Assembly: GCA_016719225.1 (NCBI GenBank)
Contig: JADKAN010000002.1
Coordinates: forward strand, 186,001 to 250,000
Length of the DNA stretch: 64,000 nt
Direction of reading: 5' to 3'
DNA from: Flavobacteriales bacterium
GTDB lineage: Bacteria; Bacteroidota; Bacteroidia; Flavobacteriales_F; PHOS-HE28
Numbering within the stretch: position 1 is the first letter of the stretch; every line of letters starts with the position of its first letter. The position numbers and the translations under genes are program-made. Under the pieces are notes generated by a model that made no database searches, was not told where the DNA came from, and was given only the letters and a program-made list of their open reading frames with translations. Positions 37,601 to 43,989 of this stretch are shown here, piece by piece.

Positions 37601-38014
37601 GAACCAGAAGGAATCGCTCCAGGCATAGGCCAAGGCACCAACGATGCCGCTGCCGAGAACAGCGATGATCTTACCGGTGGTAAGCTCTTCGTCTCCCTTG
37701 CGGGTCGCGAGGCGAAGTGCCATGTGCGTAATGCTCCAGAACAGGAAAAGGATCGTGAAAGCACTGGCCAAGGCACTGAGGCTGTTCACCGCCACCGGCA
37801 CGTGTTCAGTGGAAACGAAAGCACCGGCCACGCGGGCCAACAACATGAACAAGGGGGCTCCGGGCGGGTGGCCTACCTCCAGTTTATAGGCCGTAGCGAT
37901 GAATTCCCCACAGTCCCAGAAGCTCGCAGTGGGCTCAATGGTGGACAGGTAGGTGAAGGCGGCCACCAGGAAAACGACCCATCCCGTAATGATGTTGAGC
38001 TTCTTGAAATTCAT
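34640..38014 (-). CDS. DUF2723 family membrane glycosyltransferase
   Basis: A 1124-residue GT-C-like membrane protein (DUF2723, PF11028; placed in glycosyltransferase family GT117). The first ~60 residues contain a membrane helix and the conserved FWDCGEF motif (D34, E37), which matches the acidic motif of protein O-mannosyltransferases. About a dozen further hydrophobic helices follow, then a soluble C-terminal part with TPR-like helices (EGRKDEAKQVLDLAMAKM). It likely moves sugar from a lipid carrier to a periplasmic acceptor; donor and acceptor are unknown. The ATG at 38014 was chosen because the family begins near MNFKKLN. The frame is open six codons more. Confidence 0.9.
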   Translation of the reverse strand: MNFKKLNIITGWVVFLVAAFTYLSTIEPTASFWDCGEFIATAYKLEVGHPPGAPLFMLLARVAGAFVSTEHVPVAVNSLSALASAFTILFLFWSITHMALRLATRKGDEELTTGKIIAVLGSGIVGALAYAWSDSFWFSAVEGEVYAMSSFFTAIVFWGILKWESEADKPHATRWLILIAYLMGLSIGVHLLNLLCIPAIAFVYYFKKYDVTRKGIIYTFIISALILGAIQGVIIPGIVKVAGKFELLFVNDFNMPFNTGNFVYAVIIIGLIVWGLRWTQVRGKALLNTVILGVSVILVGYSTFAMIVVRSNANPPIDENNPENVFNLLSYLNREQYGDRPLLIGQFWDSPMTNERGDGSPVYTATYKVMKGTRTEKIFYDGWMADHYIADKPGLTIDDEYVVTDARIGTEPEYDPATTMMFPRMYSSQASHIPAYKQWSDFTGRPVRVTDREGKSSVVQVPTQGENMRFFVNYQINWMYWRYFLWNFAGRQNDIQGDGNITDGNWYSGIKAIDAQRLGEQDNLPSSMTNNKGMNKLFLLPLILGLIGLVYQLTRDVRNWSIVMLLFLFTGMAIVVYLNQTPYQPRERDYAYVGSFYAFAFWIGLGVYALFDAARSITTKELLYGVGGALAIGALKYMVEGITGDDHSISYCFFAIGLISGIALGVMHLLRTMRNDRASAVIATLIGLVVPVVMVRAEWDDHDRSRRFPARDLAADYLNSCAPNAILFTNGDNDTFPLWYAQEVEGIRTDVRVVNLSLLSTDWYIDQMRRKAYDSEPVPFNVDPGKYRQGTRDVVALIPNEKVKGYLDLKRAIEFATNDRNLQQIFQLGKKDAYIPSQDFRIPADSAFVFGPEGMLSAKDTTNFTGDVRWSIKRQYVVKNHFMLLDLLANNDWKRPIYFAVTTGPDSYLNLQDYFRLEGLTYRLVPVSNKSKNPNTYGSVATDLMLDNVVNKFKWGGMDDARGVYLDENVLRMTTNLRLQIATLATELASEGRKDEAKQVLDLAMAKMPEKNVPYDRIMLPMIEAYYQAGDTASANNLNERLFNIMDENMSWYLQLSPKFADKVSDDMGLAKLVMERLASSARMQGQAALAGRLGARVAEVDTLFEEKMDDISTQGMRTIKARF

Positions 38015-38039
38015 GGGCGTGGCAGGCTTCAATAGGCGG

Positions 38040-38047
38040 CGAATGTA
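38040..38047 (-). promoter_or_regulatory. Predicted -7 promoter element of the DUF2723-deacetylase pair
   Basis: Minus strand reads TACATTCG, one mismatch to TAnnTTTG, 25 bases before the ATG at 38014. Confidence 0.4.
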
Positions 38048-38099
38048 CCTAAAGTCGCATGTCCGGATACTTTTCGTGCGTTCGTATTGTGGAACTTTC

Positions 38100-38107
38100 T
38101 AAATTTG
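38100..38107 (+). promoter_or_regulatory. Predicted -7 promoter element of tRNA-Gln
   Basis: TAAATTTG is a full match to TAnnTTTG, 42 bases before the mature tRNA 5' end. Confidence 0.5.
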
Positions 38108-38149
38108 CCGCGCTTTCGGGGTGGCGCAAGCCGATTTTGGAAGCTGTAT

Positions 38150-38221
38150 TGGCCGATGGTGTAACTGGCAACACGTCTGATTTTGGTTCAGAAGAGTCCA
38201 GGTTCGAGCCTGGTCGGCCAA
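38150..38221 (+). tRNA. tRNA-Gln (anticodon TTG)
   Basis: A 72-base cloverleaf. Acceptor arms TGGCCGA and TCGGCCA pair fully. The anticodon stem is TCTGA/TCAGA with loop TTTTGGT, giving anticodon TTG at 38183-38185. The T arm is CCAGG-TTCGAGC-CCTGG-like. Discriminator is A. The start of the acceptor with T-A at position 1 fits bacterial tRNA-Gln. Its last 13 bases are the seed of the tandem repeat that follows. Confidence 0.96.
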
Positions 38222-38228
38222 CAACGAG

Positions 38229-38254
38229 AAACCCCGCGAGAGCGGGGTTTTTTT
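38229..38254 (+). terminator. First intrinsic terminator after tRNA-Gln (repeated in each 103-bp unit)
   Basis: AACCCCGC-GAGA-GCGGGGTT followed by a T run. Identical or nearly identical copies begin at about 38332, 38435 and 38538. Confidence 0.9.
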
Positions 38255-38638
38255 GTTGGCCGGCGGGCGAGAAGTTCATCCCGCGCGGAGCGAAGCATAG
38301 ACGCGGGAAGCCCTGGTCGGCCAACAACGAGAAACCCCGCGAGAGCGGGGTTTTTTTGTTGGCCGGCGGGCGAGAAGTTCATCCCGCGCGGAGCGAAGCA
38401 TAGACGCGGGAAGCCCTGGTCGGCCAACAGTGAAAAACCCCGCGAGAGCGGGGTTTTTTTGTTGGCCGGCGGGCGAGAAGTTCATCCCGCGCGGAGCGAA
38501 GCATAGACGCGGGAAGCCCTGGTCGGCCAACAACGAGAAACCCCGCGAGAGCGGGGTTTTTTTGTTGGCCGGCGGGCGAGAAGTTCATCCCGCGCGGAGC
38601 GAAGCGTAGACGCGGGAAGCCCTGGTCGGCCAACCAAG

Positions 38639-38665
38639 GAAAGCCCCGCGAAAGCGGGGTTTTTC
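38639..38665 (+). terminator. Last, diverged terminator of the tRNA-Gln repeat array
   Basis: AAGCCCCGC-GAAA-GCGGGG followed by TTTTTCGTTTTT. It sits where the fifth repeat unit breaks off and differs in loop and flank from the other copies, so it may be the ancestral one. Confidence 0.85.
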
Positions 38666-38725
38666 GTTTTTACGGCTTTTTTCAAGATCACCGGCCGTGC
38701 ACAACGAACATCGGCTGGAAAAGTC

Positions 38726-39202
38726 TCAATACTTCACCTTCGCCTCCATGGCCGTCCATGCATGGAAGACCTCCTTGGCCTCCTCTCGCAACTGGCGTTC
38801 CATGGGAAAGCGCCGTTTTTCCGGCGGCAACGGCAGCTCATCGTAGATCAACTGGTCATCGAATCCAGCGGCAGCGGCATCCTCCCGGGTGGCCGCATAG
38901 ACGATGCGCGCAGGACGGGCCCAGTAAAGCGCACCTAAGCACATCGGACAGGGCTCGCAGCTGGTATAGACCGTGCAATCCTTGAGCTGGAAGTTCTTCA
39001 AATTCGCACAGGCGTTGCGTATGGCCACAACCTCGGCATGGGCGGTCGGGTCATTATCCGATGTCACGCGGTTGTTGCCGCTGCCCACCACGTTGCCATC
39101 CTTTACGATCACACAACCGAACGGCCCGCCATCGCCCCGCTCCATGCCAGCGCGAGAGGCCTCAATGGCCATGCGCATAAAACGTTCGTCCTGTTCCTTC
39201 AT
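38726..39202 (-). CDS. guaD: Guanine deaminase-like nucleoside deaminase
   Basis: Cytoplasmic zinc hydrolase of 158 residues in the cytidine deaminase superfamily. Zinc ligands H55, C85 and C88 and catalytic E57 lie in AHAEVVAIRNA and SCEPCPMCLGA. The stretch from NDPTAHAE to YWARPARIVYAA and GFDDQLIYDEL closely follows Bacillus subtilis GuaD, which turns guanine into xanthine (EC 3.5.4.3), more than TadA. The open frame starts 32 codons earlier at a TTG; the ATG at 39202 was chosen because it matches the family N-terminus and has a -7 element just ahead. It stands between the tRNA-Gln repeats and aspS with no obvious partner genes. Confidence 0.88.
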   Translation of the reverse strand: MKEQDERFMRMAIEASRAGMERGDGGPFGCVIVKDGNVVGSGNNRVTSDNDPTAHAEVVAIRNACANLKNFQLKDCTVYTSCEPCPMCLGALYWARPARIVYAATREDAAAAGFDDQLIYDELPLPPEKRRFPMERQLREEAKEVFHAWTAMEAKVKY

Positions 39203-39207
39203 CGCTG

Positions 39208-39215
39208 GAAAGATA
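39208..39215 (-). promoter_or_regulatory. Predicted -7 element five bases before guaD
   Basis: Minus strand reads TATCTTTC then five bases then ATG. One mismatch to TAnnTTTG. The mRNA would be almost leaderless. Confidence 0.4.
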
Positions 39216-39302
39216 ATGTGCGCCGGAGGTTTTCGGCGTGGGCATTCCTCTACGCCCGTGCTTTCCGGCGGACGGTAAGTTCCGCTCCTCGGTGGCAATT
39301 TC

Positions 39303-41048
39303 TCAACCCTTCACCACCAATCCCAGCTCCTTCAACTGGATGTCGTCGATCACCGAAGGAGCATCGATCATCACATCGCGCCCCGCGTTGTTCTTCGGAA
39401 AAGCGATGAACTCGCGGATGTCACTGCGGCCGCCGAAGAGCGCCACCCAGCGGTCGAAGCCGAAGGCCGCGCCGCCGTGGGGTGGAGCACCGTATTCAAA
39501 GGCATCCAGCAGGAAGCCGAACTTGTAGCGGGCCTCTTCATCGGTGAAGCCCAACACGCGGAACATTGCCTCTTGCATAGCGCGGTCGTGGATCCGGATA
39601 CTTCCACCACCGATCTCCGTGCCGTTGATCACAAGGTCGTAGGCATTCGCTTTCACGCTGCCGGGGTCGCTTTCCAGCATGTGAGCGTCCGCGGGAACAG
39701 GCGCGGTGAAGGGATGGTGCATGGCATGCCAACGGCCGCTTTCCTCATCTTTCTCCAGCAATGGGAAGTCCACAACCCACAAGGGTTTGAAAACGTTCGG
39801 GTCGCGCAGGTTCAACAGGTCGCCAAGATGCAAGCGCAATTCGTTCAAGGCTTTGCGCGTCTTCTCTGCAGGTCCGGCCATGATGCAGAGCAGGTCGCCC
39901 TCCTGCATGCCGAAGCGTTCCGCCCAGCGTTGCAGGTCATCAGGCCCGTAGAATTTGTCCACGGTGCTCTTCAGTCCTTCCGCACCCCAGCGAACGAAGA
40001 TGATCCCCGTAGCGCCCACCTGCGGACGCTTCACGAGATCGATGAGGGCATCGGTCTGCTTGCGGCTCCACGCGGCGCAGCCTTCGGCCTTGATGCCGAC
40101 CACTAATTCAGCATCATCAAAGACCTTGAATTCCTTGCCTTTTGTGATGTCATTCAGTTCATGTAAGCGCATGTCGAAGCGCAGGTCGGGCTTGTCGCAA
40201 CCGTAGTCGCGCATGGCCTCATCGTACGCCATGCGCAGGAAAGGCTCGTTCATCTCTTTTCCCAGGATCGCCTTGAACAGGTGTTTCGCCAAACCTTCGA
40301 ACGTGTTCAGGATGTCCTCGCGCTCCACGAAGGCCATCTCACAATCGATCTGCGTGAATTCCGGCTGGCGGTCGGCGCGGAGGTCTTCGTCACGGAAGCA
40401 TTTCACGATCTGGAAATAGCGGTCCATGCCGGCCACCATCAGCAGTTGCTTGAAGGTCTGGGGGCTTTGCGGAAGTGCGTAGAACTCCCCTTGGTTCATA
40501 CGGCTTGGCACCACGAAATCGCGAGCGCCTTCCGGCGTGCTCTTGATCAATACCGGTGTTTCCACTTCCAGGAATTGCTGCGCGCTGAGGTAGTTGCGGA
40601 CCTCGATCGCCATACGATGGCGTAACTCGAAATTCTTCCGGACGCTGGCCCGGCGCAGGTCCAGGTATCGGTACTTCATGCGCAGTTCATCGCCGCCGTC
40701 GGTCTCGTCCTCGATGGTGAACGGAGGTGTCTTCGATCCGTTCATCACCTTCAGTTCGGTAGCGAAGATCTCCACATCGCCCGTCGGCATGTTGGCGTTC
40801 TTGCTCTGTCGCTCCATTACCGTTCCGGTCACTTGCACCACGAATTCACGACCCAGGCTTCGAGCGGTCTCGCGCAACGTGGCATCACTGTCGGTATTGA
40901 AGGTGAGTTGGGTAATGCCGTAGCGGTCGCGTAGATCCACGAAGGTCATCCCTCCGAGGTCACGGGTGCGTTGGACCCAGCCAGCGAGGGTCACGGTCTT
41001 GCCGGCGTCGGCGTGGCGGAGTTCGCCACAGGTGTGCGTGCGGTACAT
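39303..41048 (-). CDS. aspS: Aspartate--tRNA ligase
   Basis: Class II aspartyl-tRNA synthetase (EC 6.1.1.12), 581 residues, normal for the bacterial type. The OB-fold anticodon domain opens the protein (YRTHTCGELRHADAGKTVTLAGWVQ). Motif 1 region MKYRYLDLRRASV, motif 2 FRDEDLRADRQPEFTQID and motif 3 GFDRWVALFGG are all present, and the GAD-type insertion domain lies between motifs 2 and 3. The ATG at 41048 was chosen over a 37-codon longer frame because it starts at the family's usual residue and follows a promoter-like element. Confidence 0.97.
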   Translation of the reverse strand: MYRTHTCGELRHADAGKTVTLAGWVQRTRDLGGMTFVDLRDRYGITQLTFNTDSDATLRETARSLGREFVVQVTGTVMERQSKNANMPTGDVEIFATELKVMNGSKTPPFTIEDETDGGDELRMKYRYLDLRRASVRKNFELRHRMAIEVRNYLSAQQFLEVETPVLIKSTPEGARDFVVPSRMNQGEFYALPQSPQTFKQLLMVAGMDRYFQIVKCFRDEDLRADRQPEFTQIDCEMAFVEREDILNTFEGLAKHLFKAILGKEMNEPFLRMAYDEAMRDYGCDKPDLRFDMRLHELNDITKGKEFKVFDDAELVVGIKAEGCAAWSRKQTDALIDLVKRPQVGATGIIFVRWGAEGLKSTVDKFYGPDDLQRWAERFGMQEGDLLCIMAGPAEKTRKALNELRLHLGDLLNLRDPNVFKPLWVVDFPLLEKDEESGRWHAMHHPFTAPVPADAHMLESDPGSVKANAYDLVINGTEIGGGSIRIHDRAMQEAMFRVLGFTDEEARYKFGFLLDAFEYGAPPHGGAAFGFDRWVALFGGRSDIREFIAFPKNNAGRDVMIDAPSVIDDIQLKELGLVVKG

Positions 41049-41065
41049 GGGGTTGAAAGCTGCGG

Positions 41066-41073
41066 CGAATGTA
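41066..41073 (-). promoter_or_regulatory. Predicted -7 promoter element of aspS
   Basis: Minus strand TACATTCG, one mismatch to TAnnTTTG, 17 bases before the ATG at 41048. Confidence 0.4.
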
Positions 41074-41089
41074 CCGAAGCGGCTTGAGC

Positions 41090-41488
41090 CTACTGCGCGG
41101 TCAACGTCAACGCGCGTTGCGTGATGTCGCCATCGTACTCCCGGACCGAGAACCACCATGTCTCCGTGCCTGCCTGATCGCGTGTGATAACCGTTTTCAC
41201 GAAGGTGAACGGATCGCTGTCCACATGGACACTATCCTGCCGCAGGCGTGGTCCGTTATCGTAGGCGACGTCCACGAAGAATGATCGGATGTCGTCAGAG
41301 CCTTTGGACACGTTGATGCCGATGTGCAGTGTATCACTCAGCGGAACAGTGTCGTTGCGCCATGTGAAGCTGCTGTCCGTGCGGAACGTGATGTCGGCGG
41401 CATGATCGCCTTCAGGCTGCTCCTTCGTGCAGGCGGTGGCCAAGAACAAATAGGCGAGGATCAAGGTGGCCGTAAGCAGGTTGTTCAT
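41090..41488 (-). CDS. Putative lipoprotein of unknown function
   Basis: A 132-residue protein with a hydrophobic N-terminus ending in a possible lipobox (LFLATAC, Cys 20), followed by a charged stretch (TKEQPEGD) of the kind that directs surface export of Bacteroidota lipoproteins. The rest is beta-rich (TETWWFSVREYDGDITQRALTLTAQ) and resembles an Ig-like fold, but I do not recognise a family. The frame is open far upstream to 41830, but that part runs through the 3' end of hppD. The ATG at 41488 is supported by the signal sequence and by a -7 element exactly five bases before it. Confidence 0.75.
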   Translation of the reverse strand: MNNLLTATLILAYLFLATACTKEQPEGDHAADITFRTDSSFTWRNDTVPLSDTLHIGINVSKGSDDIRSFFVDVAYDNGPRLRQDSVHVDSDPFTFVKTVITRDQAGTETWWFSVREYDGDITQRALTLTAQ

Positions 41489-41493
41489 GACCG

Positions 41494-41501
41494 CGAAATT
41501 A
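41494..41501 (-). promoter_or_regulatory. Predicted -7 element five bases before the lipoprotein gene
   Basis: Minus strand TAATTTCG, five bases, ATG. One mismatch to TAnnTTTG. Confidence 0.45.
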
Positions 41502-41532
41502 GTGGCTGGACCTACGGATGGCGCTGTAAAGC

Positions 41533-41559
41533 GAAGGGCGCCCCATTGGAGCGCCCTTC
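41533..41559 (-). terminator. Probable terminator hairpin after hppD
   Basis: A perfect 9-bp stem, GAAGGGCGC and GCGCCCTTC, with a 9-base loop. It lies 24 bases past the hppD stop on the minus strand. No clear U-tract follows. Confidence 0.6.
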
Positions 41560-41582
41560 TATACGATACTGCGATGGCCCGC

Positions 41583-42722
41583 TTAGAGCGTCCCGCGGCT
41601 TTCCTGCTCGCGCTCGATGGCCTCGAACAGCGCCTTGAAGTTGCCTTTTCCGAAGCTCTTCGCGCCCTTGCGTTGGATGATCTCGTAGAACAACGTAGGG
41701 CGGTCCTCCACCGGCTTGCTGAAGAGTTGCAGCAGATAGCCCTCGTCGTCAACATCCACGAGGATGCCGAGTTCCGCCAGCGGTGCGAGATCCTCATCGA
41801 TCGGGCCTGTGCGTTCCAAGAGACCTTCATAGTAGCTCGAAGGCACCTTCAGGAATTCGACTCCACGGCTCATGAGATCGCGCACGGTTTTCACGATGTC
41901 GTCCGTTGCCACCGCGATGTGCTGCACGCCTTCGCCGTTGTAGAAGTCGAGATACTCTTCGATCTGGCTCCGTTTCTTACCCTCGGCAGGCTCGTTGATC
42001 GGGAACTTGATGCGGCCGTTGCCGTTGCTCATCACTTTGCTCATCAGCGCGCTATATTCCGTGCTGATGTCCTTGTCGTCGAAGCTCAGCAGGTTCGCGA
42101 AGCCCATCACCTTTTCGTAGAACTCCACCCACTTGTTCATCTGGTTCCAGCCCACGTTCGCCACCATGTGGTCCACGTATTTCAGGCCTGTGGTCGGTGG
42201 GTTGTAGGCGCTTTTCCAAGGCTTGTAGCCCGGGAGGAAGGTGCCGTGGTAGTTCTTGCGTTCCACGAAAATGTGTACCGTGTCCCCATAAAGCTTGATG
42301 CCGCTCTTCACCACTTCGCCATCGGCGTCCTTTTCCACGGTCGGTTCCATGTAGCTGATGGCACCGCGCTGGGTGGTCTCTTCCCATGCTTTGCGCGCAT
42401 CGTCCACCCAAAGTGCGATAACCCTCACACCGTCACCGTGCGTGCGCAGGTGGTCGTTGATCGGATCGTCCTTCGTCATCGGCGTCGTCAGCACGAGGCG
42501 TATCTTATCCTGTACCAACACGTAGCTGGTGCGGTCCTTCACACCGGTCTCCAGGCCAGCATAGGCAAGGCTTTGGAAGCCGAAGGCGGTTTTGTAATAG
42601 TGTGCTGCCTGCTTGGCGTTGCCGACGTAGAATTCGATGTAGTCGGTGCCAAGAAGGGGGAGGAAGTCAGCCGCTGCGGGGTTGATCTTCTCGAGTTCGG
42701 GAGTGATGCTCGTGATGCTCAT
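41583..42722 (-). CDS. hppD: 4-hydroxyphenylpyruvate dioxygenase
   Basis: Non-heme iron enzyme (EC 1.13.11.27), 379 residues, which turns 4-hydroxyphenylpyruvate into homogentisate in tyrosine breakdown. It is a two-domain VOC fold. The C-terminal half carries the iron ligands H185 (YVDHMVANV), H268 (VQHIAVAT) and E347 (FYEIIQRKG). The helix GKGNFKALFEAIEREQ closing the active site is present. It lies 39 bases after hmgA on the same strand, so the two consecutive steps of the pathway are likely one transcript. Fumarylacetoacetase is not in the window. Confidence 0.97.
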   Translation of the reverse strand: MSITSITPELEKINPAAADFLPLLGTDYIEFYVGNAKQAAHYYKTAFGFQSLAYAGLETGVKDRTSYVLVQDKIRLVLTTPMTKDDPINDHLRTHGDGVRVIALWVDDARKAWEETTQRGAISYMEPTVEKDADGEVVKSGIKLYGDTVHIFVERKNYHGTFLPGYKPWKSAYNPPTTGLKYVDHMVANVGWNQMNKWVEFYEKVMGFANLLSFDDKDISTEYSALMSKVMSNGNGRIKFPINEPAEGKKRSQIEEYLDFYNGEGVQHIAVATDDIVKTVRDLMSRGVEFLKVPSSYYEGLLERTGPIDEDLAPLAELGILVDVDDEGYLLQLFSKPVEDRPTLFYEIIQRKGAKSFGKGNFKALFEAIEREQESRGTL

Positions 42723-42761
42723 TTGTCTTTTGTAGTCTTGGGTTTGATGAAGTAGGTAGGA

Positions 42762-43919
42762 TCACTCCAACCAACTCTTCCAGTATTTGCCGTCATCGAT
42801 CTTCATCGCTTCTTCGGTCACCATTAACGGCTTGAAGGTATCCAACATCACGGCGAGTTCATCCGTCCTGGTCTTGCCGATGCTGCGTTCCATGGCACCG
42901 GGCTGCGGGCCGTGCGGAATGCCTGCGACGTGCAACGTGATATCCCCGGCATCGATGTCGTTGCGGCTCATGAAGTCGCCGTCCACGTAATAGAGGATCT
43001 CGTCACTGTCGATGTTGCTGTGGTTGTATGGCGCGGGGACTGCTTGCGGATGGTAGTCGTACAGACGCGGGCAGAAGCTGCACACCACGAAGGCGGGGGT
43101 TTCGAAGGTCTGGTGCACCGGCGGTGGTTGATGTACACGGCCGGTGATCGGTTCGAAATCGTGAATGCTCAGCGCATATGGATAGTTGTATCCGTCCCAG
43201 CCCACCACGTCGAAAGGGTGCGTGGCGTAGATGAACTCGTGGATCACGTTCTGCTTCTTCACCAGCACCCGGAAGTCACCTTTCTCATCGTGCGTCTCCA
43301 GGTCCTTGGGCCGACGGATGTCGCGCTCGCAGAAGGGGCTGCTCTCCAGCATCTGGCCGAACCAGTTGCGGTAGCGCTTCGGTGTGTAGAGTGGGTGGTG
43401 GCTCTCCAGCACCAGGTGCCGGTTGTCCGCACTGTCGAACTCCAGCGTGTAGATCATGCCGCGCGGGATCACCAAGTAATCGCCGTATTTGAACTCCAGC
43501 GTACCGACCATGCTGCGCAGCCGGCCACTTCCTTTGTGGATGAAGATCAGTTCGTCACAGTCGGCGTTCTTGTAGAAGTAGTCCACCTTCAATGCCTTGG
43601 GCGCTGCGAGGATCATGGAAACGTCGCTGTTGAACAAGAGCGTCTTGCGGGCTTTGAGGTGGTCATCCTCGGGGACCACGTTGAAGCCGGTAAGCCGCAT
43701 GCAGCGCAGGTTCTTCTCGATAGCGACCTTCGGAGTGACGTCCGTGGCACTCAGGATCGCCTTCACCTGAGTGGGGCGATGTGTGTGGTAGAGCAACGTG
43801 CTCATGCCGTCGAAGCCCACGGTGCCGAAGAGTTGTTCGTAGTAAAAGCGGTCCTCACCGTTCTTGAAGATGGTGTGCCGCTTATGTGGGATATTCCCGA
43901 GTGTGTGATAGAAGGGCAT
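42762..43919 (-). CDS. hmgA: Homogentisate 1,2-dioxygenase
   Basis: Iron dioxygenase (EC 1.13.11.5), 385 residues, which opens the homogentisate ring to maleylacetoacetate. The cupin-like core shows the expected regions: KNADCDELIFIHKGSG, GDYLVIPRGMIYTLEF, and the C-terminal metal-binding segments NHSNIDSDEILYYVDGDF and HVAGIPHGPQPG, which hold the probable His and Glu iron ligands. It is of the shorter type common in Bacteroidota. It lies directly upstream of hppD. No convincing TAnnTTTG element is seen before its ATG; a short tandem repeat sits there instead. Confidence 0.95.
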   Translation of the reverse strand: MPFYHTLGNIPHKRHTIFKNGEDRFYYEQLFGTVGFDGMSTLLYHTHRPTQVKAILSATDVTPKVAIEKNLRCMRLTGFNVVPEDDHLKARKTLLFNSDVSMILAAPKALKVDYFYKNADCDELIFIHKGSGRLRSMVGTLEFKYGDYLVIPRGMIYTLEFDSADNRHLVLESHHPLYTPKRYRNWFGQMLESSPFCERDIRRPKDLETHDEKGDFRVLVKKQNVIHEFIYATHPFDVVGWDGYNYPYALSIHDFEPITGRVHQPPPVHQTFETPAFVVCSFCPRLYDYHPQAVPAPYNHSNIDSDEILYYVDGDFMSRNDIDAGDITLHVAGIPHGPQPGAMERSIGKTRTDELAVMLDTFKPLMVTEEAMKIDDGKYWKSWLE

Positions 43920-43929
43920 CTGATGGTTG

Positions 43930-43974
43930 CGTGTTGACGCGTTTCGTGTTGGCGGGTTACGTGTTGACGGGTTG
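43930..43974. repeat. Three tandem 15-bp units upstream of hmgA
   Basis: CGTGTTGACGCGTTT, CGTGTTGGCGGGTTA and CGTGTTGACGGGTTG follow one another just before the hmgA start, in the space where its promoter should lie. It could be slippage-prone DNA or operator-like repeats; the sequence does not decide. Confidence 0.7.
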
Positions 43975-43989
43975 TCCGTTCACACAAGC

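Larger units (their letters stand above)
38209..38670 (+). repeat. Tandem 103-bp units carrying tRNA-Gln 3' end plus terminator (four full copies and a partial fifth)
   Basis: The word TGGTCGGCCAAC occurs at 38211, 38314, 38417, 38520 and 38623, exactly 103 bases apart. Each unit repeats the last 13 bases of the tRNA (CCTGGTCGGCCAA), a full intrinsic terminator, a TTGTTGGCCGG segment complementary to the tRNA acceptor end, and a CCCGCG/CGCGGG hairpin before the next copy. Units are nearly identical; the third has AGTGAAAAA in place of ACGAGAAA, and the fourth has GCGTAG for GCATAG. Open frames through this region are artefacts: 103 is not a multiple of three, and they merely read the same repeat in turn. 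Confidence 0.95.

Noticed and set aside
36635..38035. Plus-strand frame of 466 codons opposite the DUF2723 gene
   Set aside because: Antisense to a membrane-protein gene with firm family motifs. The sequence is rich in His, Asp and Gly as expected from a reversed hydrophobic code.
38209..38670. CRISPR array
   Set aside because: Regular 103-base spacing, but spacers are not unique: whole units are nearly identical and carry a tRNA end and terminator. No cas genes nearby.
38059..38691. Overlapping open frames of 60-115 codons on both strands in the tRNA-Gln repeat array
   Set aside because: The same peptide words (such as LLAGGREVHPARSEA) recur because the 103-bp unit is read in successive frames. 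They begin in or cross the tRNA and its terminators.
41533..41559. Riboswitch or attenuator upstream of the lipoprotein gene
   Set aside because: The hairpin lies just after the hppD stop and upstream of the lipoprotein promoter element, so it fits an hppD 3' end better than a leader of the next gene.
43802..43987. Minus-strand 61-codon frame across the hmgA start with a TRQH repeat
   Set aside because: The repeated peptide is only the 15-bp tandem DNA repeat read through, and the rest overlaps hmgA in another frame.
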